64,000 bases of DNA from CAKAHY01 sp963522175 (lineage in GTDB: Bacteria > Bacillota > Clostridia > Lachnospirales > Lachnospiraceae): the NCBI GenBank assembly GCA_963522175.1, contig CAUQXC010000003.1, forward strand, positions 62,001-126,000, in the 5' to 3' direction. Under the pieces are notes generated by a model that was not told the DNA's origin, did not search any database, and saw only the letters and a program-made list of their open reading frames with translations. Below are positions 38,673 to 46,608 of this stretch, piece after piece. Every line of letters starts with the position of its first letter. Position 1 is the first letter of the stretch. The position numbers and the translations under genes are program-made.

Positions 38673-39530
38673 ATGACAAAGAAGAAAATGATAATATCGG
38701 GAGTAGTACTTGCATTAATAGATATGCTTTTGATATCTCGATTTGCACCTTTGCCGGTATATCAAATTATACTGCTTGCAAGTATTGGGCTAATCGCCTT
38801 TGGTATCTTAGAGTCTAAAGGCAAGAAAAAAGACAAAACACAAGAAAATCAGCAATCCGGATGCAATACTTTGAATCTATTTCACAATTTAAAGAAGTAT
38901 GATATCAAGATATCTAACGCAAAGATTAAAAGGAATTTTTACAAAAACATTCCCGAAATAAAAACCCAAAATGTCACTAAACGCAATGACATTTACTCTA
39001 TAAGTAATTTTATAGCTATTGATGTTGAAACTACTGGGTTAAAGCCTGCAACTGATCGCATAGTATCAGTATCAGCCATCAGATTTGAGGACTGGGAGCC
39101 TGTAGAGTTTTTTTATACATTAGTAAATCCGCAGACAAGCATACCTGTAGAGGCTACAAAAATAAATCATATAACTGATAATATGGTCGCTAATGCTCCA
39201 ACTTTTCCACAAGTCGCTGAGTCTTTATCTGAGTTTATCGGAAAATCTAATCTTGTAGGGCATAATATTGCTTTTGACTTGGCTTTTCTGTATTGCTCAG
39301 GACTTAATTTAATGGATAGAGGTATCAAATTTTATGACACCCTGGAGCTGTCTCAATATCTGATGAATTCGTCAGAAAAAACGGGCTATATAGATTATGT
39401 ACGCAATTACAAGTTATCAACGCTTTGCCAACATTTTAATATTAGAATTACAAATTTTCATAATTCTGGTGTTGACAGCTACGCTACAGGATTACTATTT
39501 GAGAAAATAGTTAAATATAAAATTAACTAG
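38673..39530 (+). CDS. Membrane-anchored DEDDh (DnaQ-like) 3'-5' exonuclease
   Basis: A 285-residue protein. Two hydrophobic segments (about 6-22 and 28-45) precede a Lys-rich stretch and a linker. The exonuclease domain starts near residue 113: FIAIDVETTGLKPATDRIVS with Asp117 and Glu119, HNIAFDLAFLYCSG with Asp202, and FHNSGVDSYATG with His263 and Asp268, the full DEDDh set. Membrane anchoring of such a domain is unusual. It lies between repressor and integrase on the lysogenic strand, so it is likely expressed in the lysogen; defence or DNA repair are both possible. Only a weak AAGG precedes ATG. Confidence 0.85.
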   Translation: MTKKKMIISGVVLALIDMLLISRFAPLPVYQIILLASIGLIAFGILESKGKKKDKTQENQQSGCNTLNLFHNLKKYDIKISNAKIKRNFYKNIPEIKTQNVTKRNDIYSISNFIAIDVETTGLKPATDRIVSVSAIRFEDWEPVEFFYTLVNPQTSIPVEATKINHITDNMVANAPTFPQVAESLSEFIGKSNLVGHNIAFDLAFLYCSGLNLMDRGIKFYDTLELSQYLMNSSEKTGYIDYVRNYKLSTLCQHFNIRITNFHNSGVDSYATGLLFEKIVKYKIN

Positions 39531-39726
39531 AAACTTGTTTTAAGCTATATTAAAACAATATAAAACAAGTTTTGCGTTTTTAAACTACAAAAAAACACCC
39601 CTGTACCGCTACCAACAGTACAAGGGCAAACATCCTCATTTGATATAAGGATTATCGCAAACCATATTATACCAAATGAGGAGCACCTTATTCAATACAG
39701 AATAGGTGTTCTTTTTATACCAAAAA
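39531..39726 (+). ncRNA. Structured leader with terminator upstream of integrase
   Basis: The 206 bases before int hold four hairpins and no gene. (1) AAACTTGTTTTA (39531-39542) with its perfect complement 39561-39572, which ends the exonuclease mRNA. (2) CCCCTGTAC (39598-39606) with GTACAAGGG (39618-39626). (3) CCTCATTTG (39634-39642) with CAAATGAGG (39673-39681), perfect 9 bp. (4) CACCTTATTC with GAATAGGTG (39684-39708), one bulge, followed by TTCTTTTT: an intrinsic terminator only 11 bases before the int ribosome site. This is the layout of an attenuation leader. Similar structured elements are known upstream of phage integrases, but I cannot match a family. Confidence 0.55.
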
Positions 39727-39736
39727 AGGAGGAAAT

Positions 39737-40777
39737 ATGGCTACAGCAAAGAAATTAAAATCAGGCAAGTATAGATGCCTTGTATTCGATTACACGGATG
39801 AAAACGGCAAAAGACATTATAAGTCCTTTACGGCTGTTACAAAAAAGGAAGCGGAATACTTAGCGACCACTTATAAAATTGATAATAACAATAAAAACCA
39901 AAATAATCTTAATACGACACTTAAAGAAGCAATGCAAAATTATTGCGATATGAAATCAAATGTATTGTCACCTACTACTTTAGTGAATTACAAAAGACTT
40001 ATAAATAATGCGTACGAAAATTATTTAAGCTTACCAATTAATAAGTTCAATGCCGAGCTTGTACAAAAATGGGTTAATAAATACTCAATAGATAGAAGCC
40101 CTAAGACGGTCCGTAATGCATACGGATTTCTGTATGTAGTGTTGAAGGCTTATTATCCAAACTTACACATATCTGTAACTCTTCCTCAGAAAATCAAACC
40201 TCGTTTATATGTCCCCACAGACGCGGATATTAAGGCTATAATAAGATACTATGAAGAATACGATAAAGATATGCTTATAGCCGTTTATTTAGCAGCTTTT
40301 GGCACTTTAAGAAGGTCTGAAATTTGCGGATTAACCGCGGATGATATAGACGGTAATATATTACATATAAATAAAGCATTAGTATACACGGACAATAAAG
40401 AATGGATTGTAAAAACAACAAAGACTACATCAAGTATCAGGGACGTAGATATGCCGGATAACGTGATCAAATCTCTACCGACTTCCGGAAAGCTTGTAAA
40501 CTTAAACCCCAGTCAAATAACTCATAGATTTTCAAGAACACTTAAAACCCTTAATATACAATCTTTTAGATTTCACGACCTCAGGCATTATGCAGCAAGC
40601 ATGATGCACGCATTAGGGATACCGGATGTATACATAATGCAAAGAGGTGGGTGGTCTTCAGATAACACGCTCAAACAGATTTATAGAGGCGTAATGGATG
40701 ACTACAAGGAAAAGTTTACCAATAAAGTTTTTGAACACTTAGAAAATATGCAACACGATATGCAACACAAAAAATAA
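39737..40777 (+). CDS. int: Tyrosine-family phage integrase
   Basis: A 346-residue integrase. An N-terminal AP2-like arm-binding domain (SGKYRCLVFDYTDENGKRHY) and a SAM-like core-binding domain precede the catalytic domain with Arg192 (GTLRRSEICG), Lys around 226, His280-x-x-Arg283 (RFHDLRHYAA), Trp306 in place of the second His and nucleophile Tyr316 (LKQIYRG). AAAAAAGGAGG lies before ATG. The last codons and stop lie inside the attR repeat, and the gene converges with tmRNA. It inserts into and restores the tmRNA 3' end. Confidence 0.96.
   Translation: MATAKKLKSGKYRCLVFDYTDENGKRHYKSFTAVTKKEAEYLATTYKIDNNNKNQNNLNTTLKEAMQNYCDMKSNVLSPTTLVNYKRLINNAYENYLSLPINKFNAELVQKWVNKYSIDRSPKTVRNAYGFLYVVLKAYYPNLHISVTLPQKIKPRLYVPTDADIKAIIRYYEEYDKDMLIAVYLAAFGTLRRSEICGLTADDIDGNILHINKALVYTDNKEWIVKTTKTTSSIRDVDMPDNVIKSLPTSGKLVNLNPSQITHRFSRTLKTLNIQSFRFHDLRHYAASMMHALGIPDVYIMQRGGWSSDNTLKQIYRGVMDDYKEKFTNKVFEHLENMQHDMQHKK
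40749..40768. repeat. Right-end TGCAACAC repeats inside int
   Basis: TGCAACAC at 40749-40756 and 40761-40768, 12 bases apart, overlap the last codons of int (encoding CAA CAC, Gln-His, twice). They match the pair at 2641-2659. The doubled octamer at both ends points to integrase arm sites. Confidence 0.45.
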
Positions 40778-40827
40778 AAAGCCTTGAAAATCAAGACTTT
40801 TAAAGTGGAGATGACGGGATTTGAACC
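40765..40827. repeat. attR: 63-bp attachment repeat
   Basis: Perfect copy of 2441-2503. From left to right it contains the last four codons and TAA of int (40765-40777), the shared terminator hairpin (40777-40801) and the last 22 bases of tmRNA (40806-40827). So phage DNA supplies the tmRNA 3' end after insertion. Confidence 0.95.
40777..40801. terminator. Shared terminator of tmRNA and integrase
   Basis: AAAAGCCTTGA (40777-40787) pairs with TCAAGACTTTT (40791-40801), one wobble on the minus strand, loop of three. Minus-strand transcription of tmRNA continues TTTTTATTTTTT after it; plus-strand int ends just before it. The same hairpin is copied at 2453-2477. Confidence 0.8.
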
Positions 40828-41141
40828 CGTGTCCAAAAACCAATTCCTCGTTCTTCTACTATTATAGTTAATTATTTTTCATTCCCTCCGTCTAACGGAA
40901 ATTAACATCCTTTAGATTTCGGTAGCTTCATAGTACGCCCAAAGACTCAAAGCTTTGCCCCTGTCGTTTCTCACATTCTCGATGCCATTACCCTATGGTG
41001 TGAGTTCCATAGGAATGACAGCTGCCATTAGGCAGCGTATGCTAAATTATCTTCAGCGTTTATATTTAATTTGCCATTTAACGCATTGCATACGAATAGC
41101 TTCACCGACTGCATGATCCCTGTCGAAACCGGTACATCCCC
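40806..41141 (-). ncRNA. ssrA: tmRNA (transfer-messenger RNA)
   Basis: The 5' end GGGGATGTACCGGTTTCGAC (from 41141) and the 3' end CGGGTTCAAATCCCGTCATC-TCC-A are complementary in the acceptor stem (GGGGATG with CATCTCC, one wobble), and the CGGGTTCAAATCCCG T-arm is standard; CCA is not encoded. Length is 336 bases, normal for one-piece tmRNA. The tag frame at 41028-41075 reads GKLNINAEDNLAYAA then TAA, with a typical -YAA end; the exact resume codon (GGC) is inferred. It rescues stalled ribosomes. Its last 22 bases are the phage attachment site. Confidence 0.95.
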
Positions 41142-41228
41142 TTGTTCGGTAGTTTTAAAAAAACTCTCTTATATACTACCAAACTCAAAAAATAAATCAA
41201 TATTATTTATCTTACTAATTTATTACAT

Positions 41229-43463
41229 TTATTTAATCTTAGTGCCTCTTTCATTCCTGTGACTAAGTTTATACTTATGAGGATTGATAAGCTTTCCCTT
41301 GAATTTAAGTTGACTTTTTTCCCCTACAAGTTCTATAAACTCAATTTTTTCATCTTCTCCAAGCTTCATAAGCTTTTCACCCTTGCCTGTCTTTTTTAAC
41401 AGTCCTACTTCGCTTACGGAGAATCGAAGTATGTAATTCTTATCCGATATGACAAGCACCTCTTCAAACTCCGGTTTTAAAGCCTTCACGGCAACTAAGC
41501 TGTCTCCTTCGTTAAGCTTTGTTGCAACTACCGTCTTGTTATTTGTGACAAATTCCTCCATGGAAACCTGCTTTACAAGTCCCGCTTTCGTTGCAAACAA
41601 AATTCGGTAAGCTTTCAGATTATCGAAGGATTCAAGCAAAAGTATCTCCTCTTTTGAAGAATCGAATTTTGATTTGTTGTCTATAGGTATGCCCTTGTCC
41701 TTTACTTTCATTAACGGTAAATCAGCAAATTTAATTTGGTGAAGATTTCCCGTATCCGTAAATATACACAGCTTGTCATCGCTCATTATAGGTATTATAA
41801 ATTTATATTCGGCTTCCACCGAAGCACTGTTTTTGTCATAAGTATTCTTATCTATGAGCTTCGAATATCCGAATTTATCCATAAGGAAAACAAGTTCTCT
41901 CGCTTCCTGCTTTTCTTCTTCAAAAACTATTTCTTTTCCGTCTTCTATGCTTGTTTTTCTCTTACATGCATATTCTTCTTTAATAGCTTCCAAATCCTTT
42001 ATAATGAGTTCATCCATACTTTTTCTCGAGTTTAGAATTTTTTCATATTGCTTTATCTTTTTAAGGCTCTCCTTATGAGCTTTAAGCAAAGCTTCTATCT
42101 CAAGACCTATAAGCCTGTATAGCCTCATATCCAGTATAGCCTGTGCCTGTCTGTCCGTAAAATTCAAGCTCTTTGCATCTTTTTCAAATTGCTTGTTTTT
42201 GAAGTTTATTTTTGAAATGTCCCCCCTCACAAGACAAGCCTTAGCATCGTTTATACTTTTAGAACCGCGAAGTATTGCTATTATAAGGTCAATAATATCT
42301 GTAGCTCTTATAAGACCTTCCGATACTTCTTTTTTATCCAGTTCGTTCTCCAACAAGATTTTATATTTTTTTGTATTGTTCTCATATTGAAAGTCAAGAT
42401 AATTCTTCAGTATTCCTCTGAGTCCCAAGGTTTCCGGCTTACCCGAAACTATTGCGAGCATATTTACACCGAAGCTGTCCTCGAGTTTTGTTTTCTTATA
42501 CAGAATATTCTTGATTTTTTCGATATCGGCATCTTTTTTCAGCTCCAGAACTATCCTTGTTCCGTCCTTATCCGACTGATTGCTTATATCCGTTATATCC
42601 GACAAGACTCTGCATTCAACTAAAGTCGCAACATCCACAAGAAACTTATTAATTCCGCTGCCTATCATAGTATAAGGAATTTCACTTATAATAAGCTTAT
42701 CCTTATCCGCCTTTTTTCTTCCGAGCTCAACTTCAAACTTTGCTCTGAGTTTGAGTTTTCCCACTCCGCTTTCATATATGGATAAAAGCTCCGACTTATT
42801 GCTGATAACTGCTCCCGTCGGAAAATCGGGTCCCTTAAGGTACTCCATAAGCTCCTCTGTACTGAGCATATTATTTCTCACATAGGCTATGCAAACATCA
42901 CATACTTCGGAAAGATTGTGAGGAGGTATGGATGTTGACATACCTACGGCAATTCCTTCGGCTCCGTTTATAAGAAGATTCGGAATACGAACCGGCAAGA
43001 CTTCCGGCTCCGTCTCGGTTTCATCATAATTCGAAACGAAATTTACGGTTTTATCAAGATCCTTCAAATACACATCCTGAGTGAACTTCCTGAGCTTTGC
43101 TTCCGTATACCTCATTGCGGCGGCTCCGTCACCCTCGATAGAACCGAAGTTTCCGTGTCCGTCAATAAGAGGCATACCCTTTTTCCATGTCTGACTCAAA
43201 ACCACCAAGGTTTCATAAATTGAGGAATCTCCGTGAGGATGATATTTACCCATGGTATCACCTACAATACGAGCCGATTTTCTGTGCGGCTTGTCATATC
43301 CCAGTCTGAGCTCACTCATATCGTACAGAACTCTTCTTTGCACGGGTTTTAAGCCGTCCCTCGCATCAGGTATGGCTCTGGCTGTGATAACGCTCATGGA
43401 ATAATCAAGATATGATTTTTGCATTTCTTCGGAATATTCGGTTTGTAAAATGGTTTCAGGCAT
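41229..43463 (-). CDS. parC: Type II topoisomerase subunit A (ParC-like)
   Basis: A 744-residue breakage-reunion subunit. The DNA-gate has GLKPVQRRVLYDMSELRLGY, GKYHPHGDSSIYETLVVLSQ and AMRYTEAKLRKF with catalytic Tyr119. Ser80 and Glu84 of the quinolone-resistance region are the sensitive-type residues. The C-terminal domain forms beta-pinwheel repeats but lacks a QRRGGKG-like GyrA box, which argues for topoisomerase IV (decatenation) rather than gyrase. It is paired with the ATPase subunit upstream (10-base gap). Clostridial gyrase-like pairs without the box exist, so gyrA stays possible. Confidence 0.88.
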   Translation of the reverse strand: MPETILQTEYSEEMQKSYLDYSMSVITARAIPDARDGLKPVQRRVLYDMSELRLGYDKPHRKSARIVGDTMGKYHPHGDSSIYETLVVLSQTWKKGMPLIDGHGNFGSIEGDGAAAMRYTEAKLRKFTQDVYLKDLDKTVNFVSNYDETETEPEVLPVRIPNLLINGAEGIAVGMSTSIPPHNLSEVCDVCIAYVRNNMLSTEELMEYLKGPDFPTGAVISNKSELLSIYESGVGKLKLRAKFEVELGRKKADKDKLIISEIPYTMIGSGINKFLVDVATLVECRVLSDITDISNQSDKDGTRIVLELKKDADIEKIKNILYKKTKLEDSFGVNMLAIVSGKPETLGLRGILKNYLDFQYENNTKKYKILLENELDKKEVSEGLIRATDIIDLIIAILRGSKSINDAKACLVRGDISKINFKNKQFEKDAKSLNFTDRQAQAILDMRLYRLIGLEIEALLKAHKESLKKIKQYEKILNSRKSMDELIIKDLEAIKEEYACKRKTSIEDGKEIVFEEEKQEARELVFLMDKFGYSKLIDKNTYDKNSASVEAEYKFIIPIMSDDKLCIFTDTGNLHQIKFADLPLMKVKDKGIPIDNKSKFDSSKEEILLLESFDNLKAYRILFATKAGLVKQVSMEEFVTNNKTVVATKLNEGDSLVAVKALKPEFEEVLVISDKNYILRFSVSEVGLLKKTGKGEKLMKLGEDEKIEFIELVGEKSQLKFKGKLINPHKYKLSHRNERGTKIK

Positions 43464-43473
43464 ACACCCTCCT

Positions 43474-45390
43474 CTAAATATCTAAAATAGCTTCATCGGC
43501 ATGGTCGTAAATGAACTTTCTTCTCGGGGCGACCTCGCTTCCCATCAAAAGTTCCGTCACCTCGCTTGCAAGTCGTGCATCTTCAATGGTTATCTGCTTA
43601 AGAACTCTTCTTTCCGGATCCAAGGTCGTCTCCCAAAGCTGCTCGGCATCCATCTCTCCAAGACCCTTATATCTTTGAAGAGTAAAGCCGTTTCCGTGTT
43701 TTTTTCTGTATTTTTCAAGTTCCTTATCATCATAAAGATACTGTTCTTCCCCTTTTTTAGGAATAGCCTTATAAAGAGGCGGCATGGCAATATACACATG
43801 CCCGTCATATATTAGCTCAGGCATGAATCTGTATAAAAATGTTAAAAGCAAGGTATCTATATGACTTCCGTCAACATCGGCGTCGGTAAGGAGAACTATT
43901 TTGTCATACCTTAGCTTGGCTATATCAAAATCATTTCCGTAACCCTCTGAAAAACCACAGCCGAAGGTATTTATCATTGTCTTGATTTCGGCATTTGCCA
44001 AAACCTTGTCTATAGATGCCTTTTCCACGTTGAGGATTTTACCTCTTATAGGTAAAATAGCCTGATATTTACGGTTTCTGGCACTTTTTGCCGAACCTCC
44101 CGCCGAATCCCCCTCAACTATAAAAATTTCACATTTGCTTGCATCTCTGGATTCACAATTTGCCAATTTTCCGTTACTGTCAAAGCTGAACTTTGACTTT
44201 GTAAGCATATTGGTTCTCGCCTTTTCTTCAGCCTTCCTTATTTTAGCGGATTTTTCGGCACAGGAAATAATGGACTTCACGGTTTCCACATTTCTGTCAA
44301 AAAATCTTCCCAGCTCATCGCCTACAACGGTAGCGACAGCCTTCGTGGCATCGGCACTGGCAAGCTTTGTCTTGGTCTGTCCCTCAAAAATAGGATCTCT
44401 GTGTTTTATAGCCACTATGGCACTCATACCGTTTCTTGTATCCGCACCTGTAAAATTGCTGTCCTTATCTTTGAGAATACCGAGCTCTCTCGCGTAGCTG
44501 TTTATCATCTGGGTGAATTTTGTTTTGAAGCCTACTATGTGCGTTCCGCCCTCCTGAGTAAATATGTTATTGCAAAATCCCAGTATATTTTCCTCAAATG
44601 TATCCACAAACTGAAGAGCGAGTTCAACTTCCGTGTCCTCGCTTTTACCGCTTATATATATAGCTTCATGAACCGCTTCTTTACCTACATTAAGCTCCTT
44701 TACGTAGGCTATTATGCCGTCCGGCTCATGATAGATTTTTTCTTCCGTTTCATTTTCTCTGTTATTTTTGTATATAAGTGTAAGCTTAGGATTTAAGTAT
44801 GCCGTCTCATGCAGCCTTGATTTTAACCAATCGGCTTTAAATCTTGTTTTTTCAAAAATTTCGGGATCCGGCGTAAAATTTATTTTCGTTCCGCTTTCCT
44901 TGGTTTTTCCGATTTTGGGAAGCAGTCCGTTTTCAAGCTTCGTTGTAGGGATACCTCTTTCGTAGCTGTCATAATAAGTATATCCGCCTCTGCAAATTTC
45001 TATACTGAGAGTTTTCGATAAAGCGTTGACAACGGATGAGCCTACCCCATGCAATCCGCCGCTGGTCTTATATGAACTGTCGTCAAACTTTCCTCCGGCA
45101 TGAAGAGTGGATAGAACTATTCTTTCCGCAGCCACTCCTTTTTTATGCATTTCAACCGGTATTCCTCTTCCGTTATCCTTAACGGTACATGAACCGTCAT
45201 TTTCCAAAGTTATCCATATTTTATCGCAGTAACCCGCCAAATGCTCATCCACGGAATTATCCACTATTTCATATATTAAATGGTTAAGTCCCTTTGTTCC
45301 TACACTTCCTATATACATTCCGGGTCTTTTTCTTACCGCTTCAAGACCCTCCAAAACCGTTATACTGTCCGCATTATAATTATTTGACAT
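43474..45390 (-). CDS. parE: Type II topoisomerase subunit B (ParE-like)
   Basis: A 638-residue ATPase subunit. GHKL fold: EIVDNSVDEHLAGYCD, VKDNGRGIPVEMHKKG and TSGGLHGVGSSVVNALSKTL. Transducer and then the Toprim domain: CEIFIVEGDSAGGSAKSARN and IVLLTDADVDGSHIDTLLLT; the end RYKGLGEMDAEQLWETTLDP is conserved. It makes the heterotetramer with the ParC-like subunit encoded next. Length fits ParE/GyrB without the proteobacterial insertion. It starts 54 bases after the SseB gene, across a terminator-like hairpin. Confidence 0.9.
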   Translation of the reverse strand: MSNNYNADSITVLEGLEAVRKRPGMYIGSVGTKGLNHLIYEIVDNSVDEHLAGYCDKIWITLENDGSCTVKDNGRGIPVEMHKKGVAAERIVLSTLHAGGKFDDSSYKTSGGLHGVGSSVVNALSKTLSIEICRGGYTYYDSYERGIPTTKLENGLLPKIGKTKESGTKINFTPDPEIFEKTRFKADWLKSRLHETAYLNPKLTLIYKNNRENETEEKIYHEPDGIIAYVKELNVGKEAVHEAIYISGKSEDTEVELALQFVDTFEENILGFCNNIFTQEGGTHIVGFKTKFTQMINSYARELGILKDKDSNFTGADTRNGMSAIVAIKHRDPIFEGQTKTKLASADATKAVATVVGDELGRFFDRNVETVKSIISCAEKSAKIRKAEEKARTNMLTKSKFSFDSNGKLANCESRDASKCEIFIVEGDSAGGSAKSARNRKYQAILPIRGKILNVEKASIDKVLANAEIKTMINTFGCGFSEGYGNDFDIAKLRYDKIVLLTDADVDGSHIDTLLLTFLYRFMPELIYDGHVYIAMPPLYKAIPKKGEEQYLYDDKELEKYRKKHGNGFTLQRYKGLGEMDAEQLWETTLDPERRVLKQITIEDARLASEVTELLMGSEVAPRRKFIYDHADEAILDI

Positions 45391-45417
45391 TAAAAACCCC
45401 TATTACTTCACAAATTA

Positions 45418-45441
45418 AAAAGCCCTTTTAAAGGCTTCTTA
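45418..45441 (-). terminator. Hairpin between SseB gene and topoisomerase genes
   Basis: On the minus strand AAGCC...GGCTTTTTAA forms a short stem with a T-tract, right after the SseB stop at 45445. It may be a weak terminator; transcription into the topoisomerase genes then needs its own promoter, not clearly visible in the 54-base gap. Confidence 0.5.
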
Positions 45442-45444
45442 ATC

Positions 45445-46263
45445 TTATTTTTCATTATCTTTTTTTACATATACGTCCTCAGACGGAGGAACCGCTACCA
45501 TGCTTTGTTTTATACGCTCAAGCCATGTCTTGGTTATAACTACGGCTATACCCGAAGGATTGATCACGTAGCCTATGGCGTTGTCCGGGATAGCCAAGTT
45601 CACCATCTGCTGAAAATCCAACACTTTTAAATCTACTTCGGCTTCTACTCTGAACCTTCCAAACTCCATGTGATCCGTGAAAATAGGAAGCATGGATTTA
45701 TCATCCGGTGTTTTCATTATAAGCAGAGACGGAGAGTTGTTTTCACTTCCCTCTTCCACCTTGCTTACAGGAAGCAAATACTTTGCCCTCATAACATTGA
45801 CAAGCATTTCATTTTCAAGCTCACTAAGCTTTTCCTTGTCCGCATTTTCATCGTTTTTTCTTATTTCCTGCATAAAATATGCCATGGTAATGGCAAGATT
45901 AGGATTTTCAAAAAGTTGGTTTTTCTTATCTTCTCTTGCAGGGATTCTTACTATCTCGTCAATCTGGTAAAGATAAGTGTCCTCATCCGTTTTAAACTCT
46001 ATTGCATTGATTCCGTATAAGACGAGACTTGCGATAGCCGAAGGCAAAACCTCCTGCTTAAGTTCATTTATAAATACATTATTTTTCAAATCATTCAACT
46101 CATCAAGCTTGTTCTTTGCATCTTTCTCATCGGTAAACATAAATACCTTATCATCGAAGCTTTCCTTATCACACTCTATGAAAGGACATCTTGTATGTCC
46201 CGATTGTATGATATATACCTTTTCCAAATTTCTTATATTATTTAAAAATTCCGCTCTGTTCAT
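45445..46263 (-). CDS. SseB-domain protein
   Basis: A 272-residue cytosolic protein. The N-terminal half (NRAEFLNNIRNLEKVYIIQS, DDKVFMFTDEKDAKNKLDEL) and the C-terminal half (PSLLIMKTPDDKSMLPIFTD, FQQMVNLAIPDNAIGYVINP) contain two SseB-like modules, named for a Salmonella effector chaperone-like fold but found in many Firmicutes proteins of unknown role. Start: ATG 46261-46263 has GGAGATAG before it; a longer frame starts at a GTG or ATG with no site. The upstream gap holds a palindrome GCTATTAGAATAGC (46290-46303). Confidence 0.75.
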   Translation of the reverse strand: MNRAEFLNNIRNLEKVYIIQSGHTRCPFIECDKESFDDKVFMFTDEKDAKNKLDELNDLKNNVFINELKQEVLPSAIASLVLYGINAIEFKTDEDTYLYQIDEIVRIPAREDKKNQLFENPNLAITMAYFMQEIRKNDENADKEKLSELENEMLVNVMRAKYLLPVSKVEEGSENNSPSLLIMKTPDDKSMLPIFTDHMEFGRFRVEAEVDLKVLDFQQMVNLAIPDNAIGYVINPSGIAVVITKTWLERIKQSMVAVPPSEDVYVKKDNEK

Positions 46264-46332
46264 AACTATCTCCATATATAAAATAAACTGCTATTAGAAT
46301 AGCATACTTTAACCATAAAATAAAGGTATTTT

Positions 46333-46403
46333 TCAAAAAATCCAGAACAAATGTTTTGGATTTCAAAAAGACATAAAAAAAGAACCGGATTTACCGATTC
46401 TTT
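46333..46403 (-). terminator. Two terminators downstream of tRNA-Glu
   Basis: Minus-strand hairpin AAAGAATCGG-TAAA-CCGGTTCTTT (46379-46403) followed by TTTTTTT, then a second hairpin AAATCCA-AACA / TGTT-TGGATTT (46333-46363) followed by TTTTT. The first ends the tRNA transcript; the second backs it up before the SseB gene. Confidence 0.75.
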
Positions 46404-46404
46404 A

Positions 46405-46476
46405 TGACCGATCCGGGAATCGAACCCGGGTTTGCGCCGTGAGAGGGCGCCGTCTTGACCGCTTGACCAATCGGCC
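46405..46476 (-). tRNA. tRNA-Glu (anticodon CTC)
   Basis: The minus strand folds as a tRNA: acceptor GGCCGAT with ATCGGTC, D-stem GTC/GAC, anticodon stem GCGCC/GGCGC with loop CTCTCAC (anticodon CTC), T-stem CCGGG/CCCGG with loop TTCGATT. Discriminator A, CCA not encoded. It reads GAG. Single gene with a strong promoter upstream. Confidence 0.95.
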
Positions 46477-46517
46477 TTTAAAGCTTCAAAATTCTTTTTG
46501 AGTGGCTTACTTGAAAG

Positions 46518-46546
46518 AGTATACTTGAGCATACTCACTTTGTCAA
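46518..46546 (-). promoter_or_regulatory. Promoter of tRNA-Glu
   Basis: TTGACA (46541-46546) and TATACT (46518-46523) on the minus strand, 17 apart, 42 bases before the tRNA: a consensus stable-RNA promoter. Confidence 0.8.
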
Positions 46547-46608
46547 GCACTTTTTTAAAAAAATTGACTTTAATTGGTTTATTGCGGCAAACGACACTCA
46601 GCTATACT

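Larger units (their letters stand above)
2441..40827. mobile_element. Intact-looking temperate contractile-tailed prophage inserted in ssrA (tmRNA)
   Basis: The element is 38.4 kb and is bounded by a perfect 63-bp direct repeat that includes the tmRNA 3' end. It has all expected modules in one order: integrase, exonuclease and repressor on the plus strand; a divergent switch; then early regulators, recombination and replication genes, terminase, HK97-type head, PBSX-like contractile tail, baseplate, fibre, holin and lysin on the minus strand. Sheath and tube genes (XkdK/XkdM type) make it a myophage. Unlike defective PBSX it keeps an integrase, a candidate origin, terminase and a candidate cos site. 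Two genes, both methyltransferase-like, carry one-base frameshifts. Whether it can still be induced cannot be seen from sequence. Confidence 0.95.

Noticed and set aside
46290..46303. Palindrome GCTATTAGAATAGC before the SseB gene as an operator
   Set aside because: Short, AT-rich and without a convincing promoter pair around it; could be chance.
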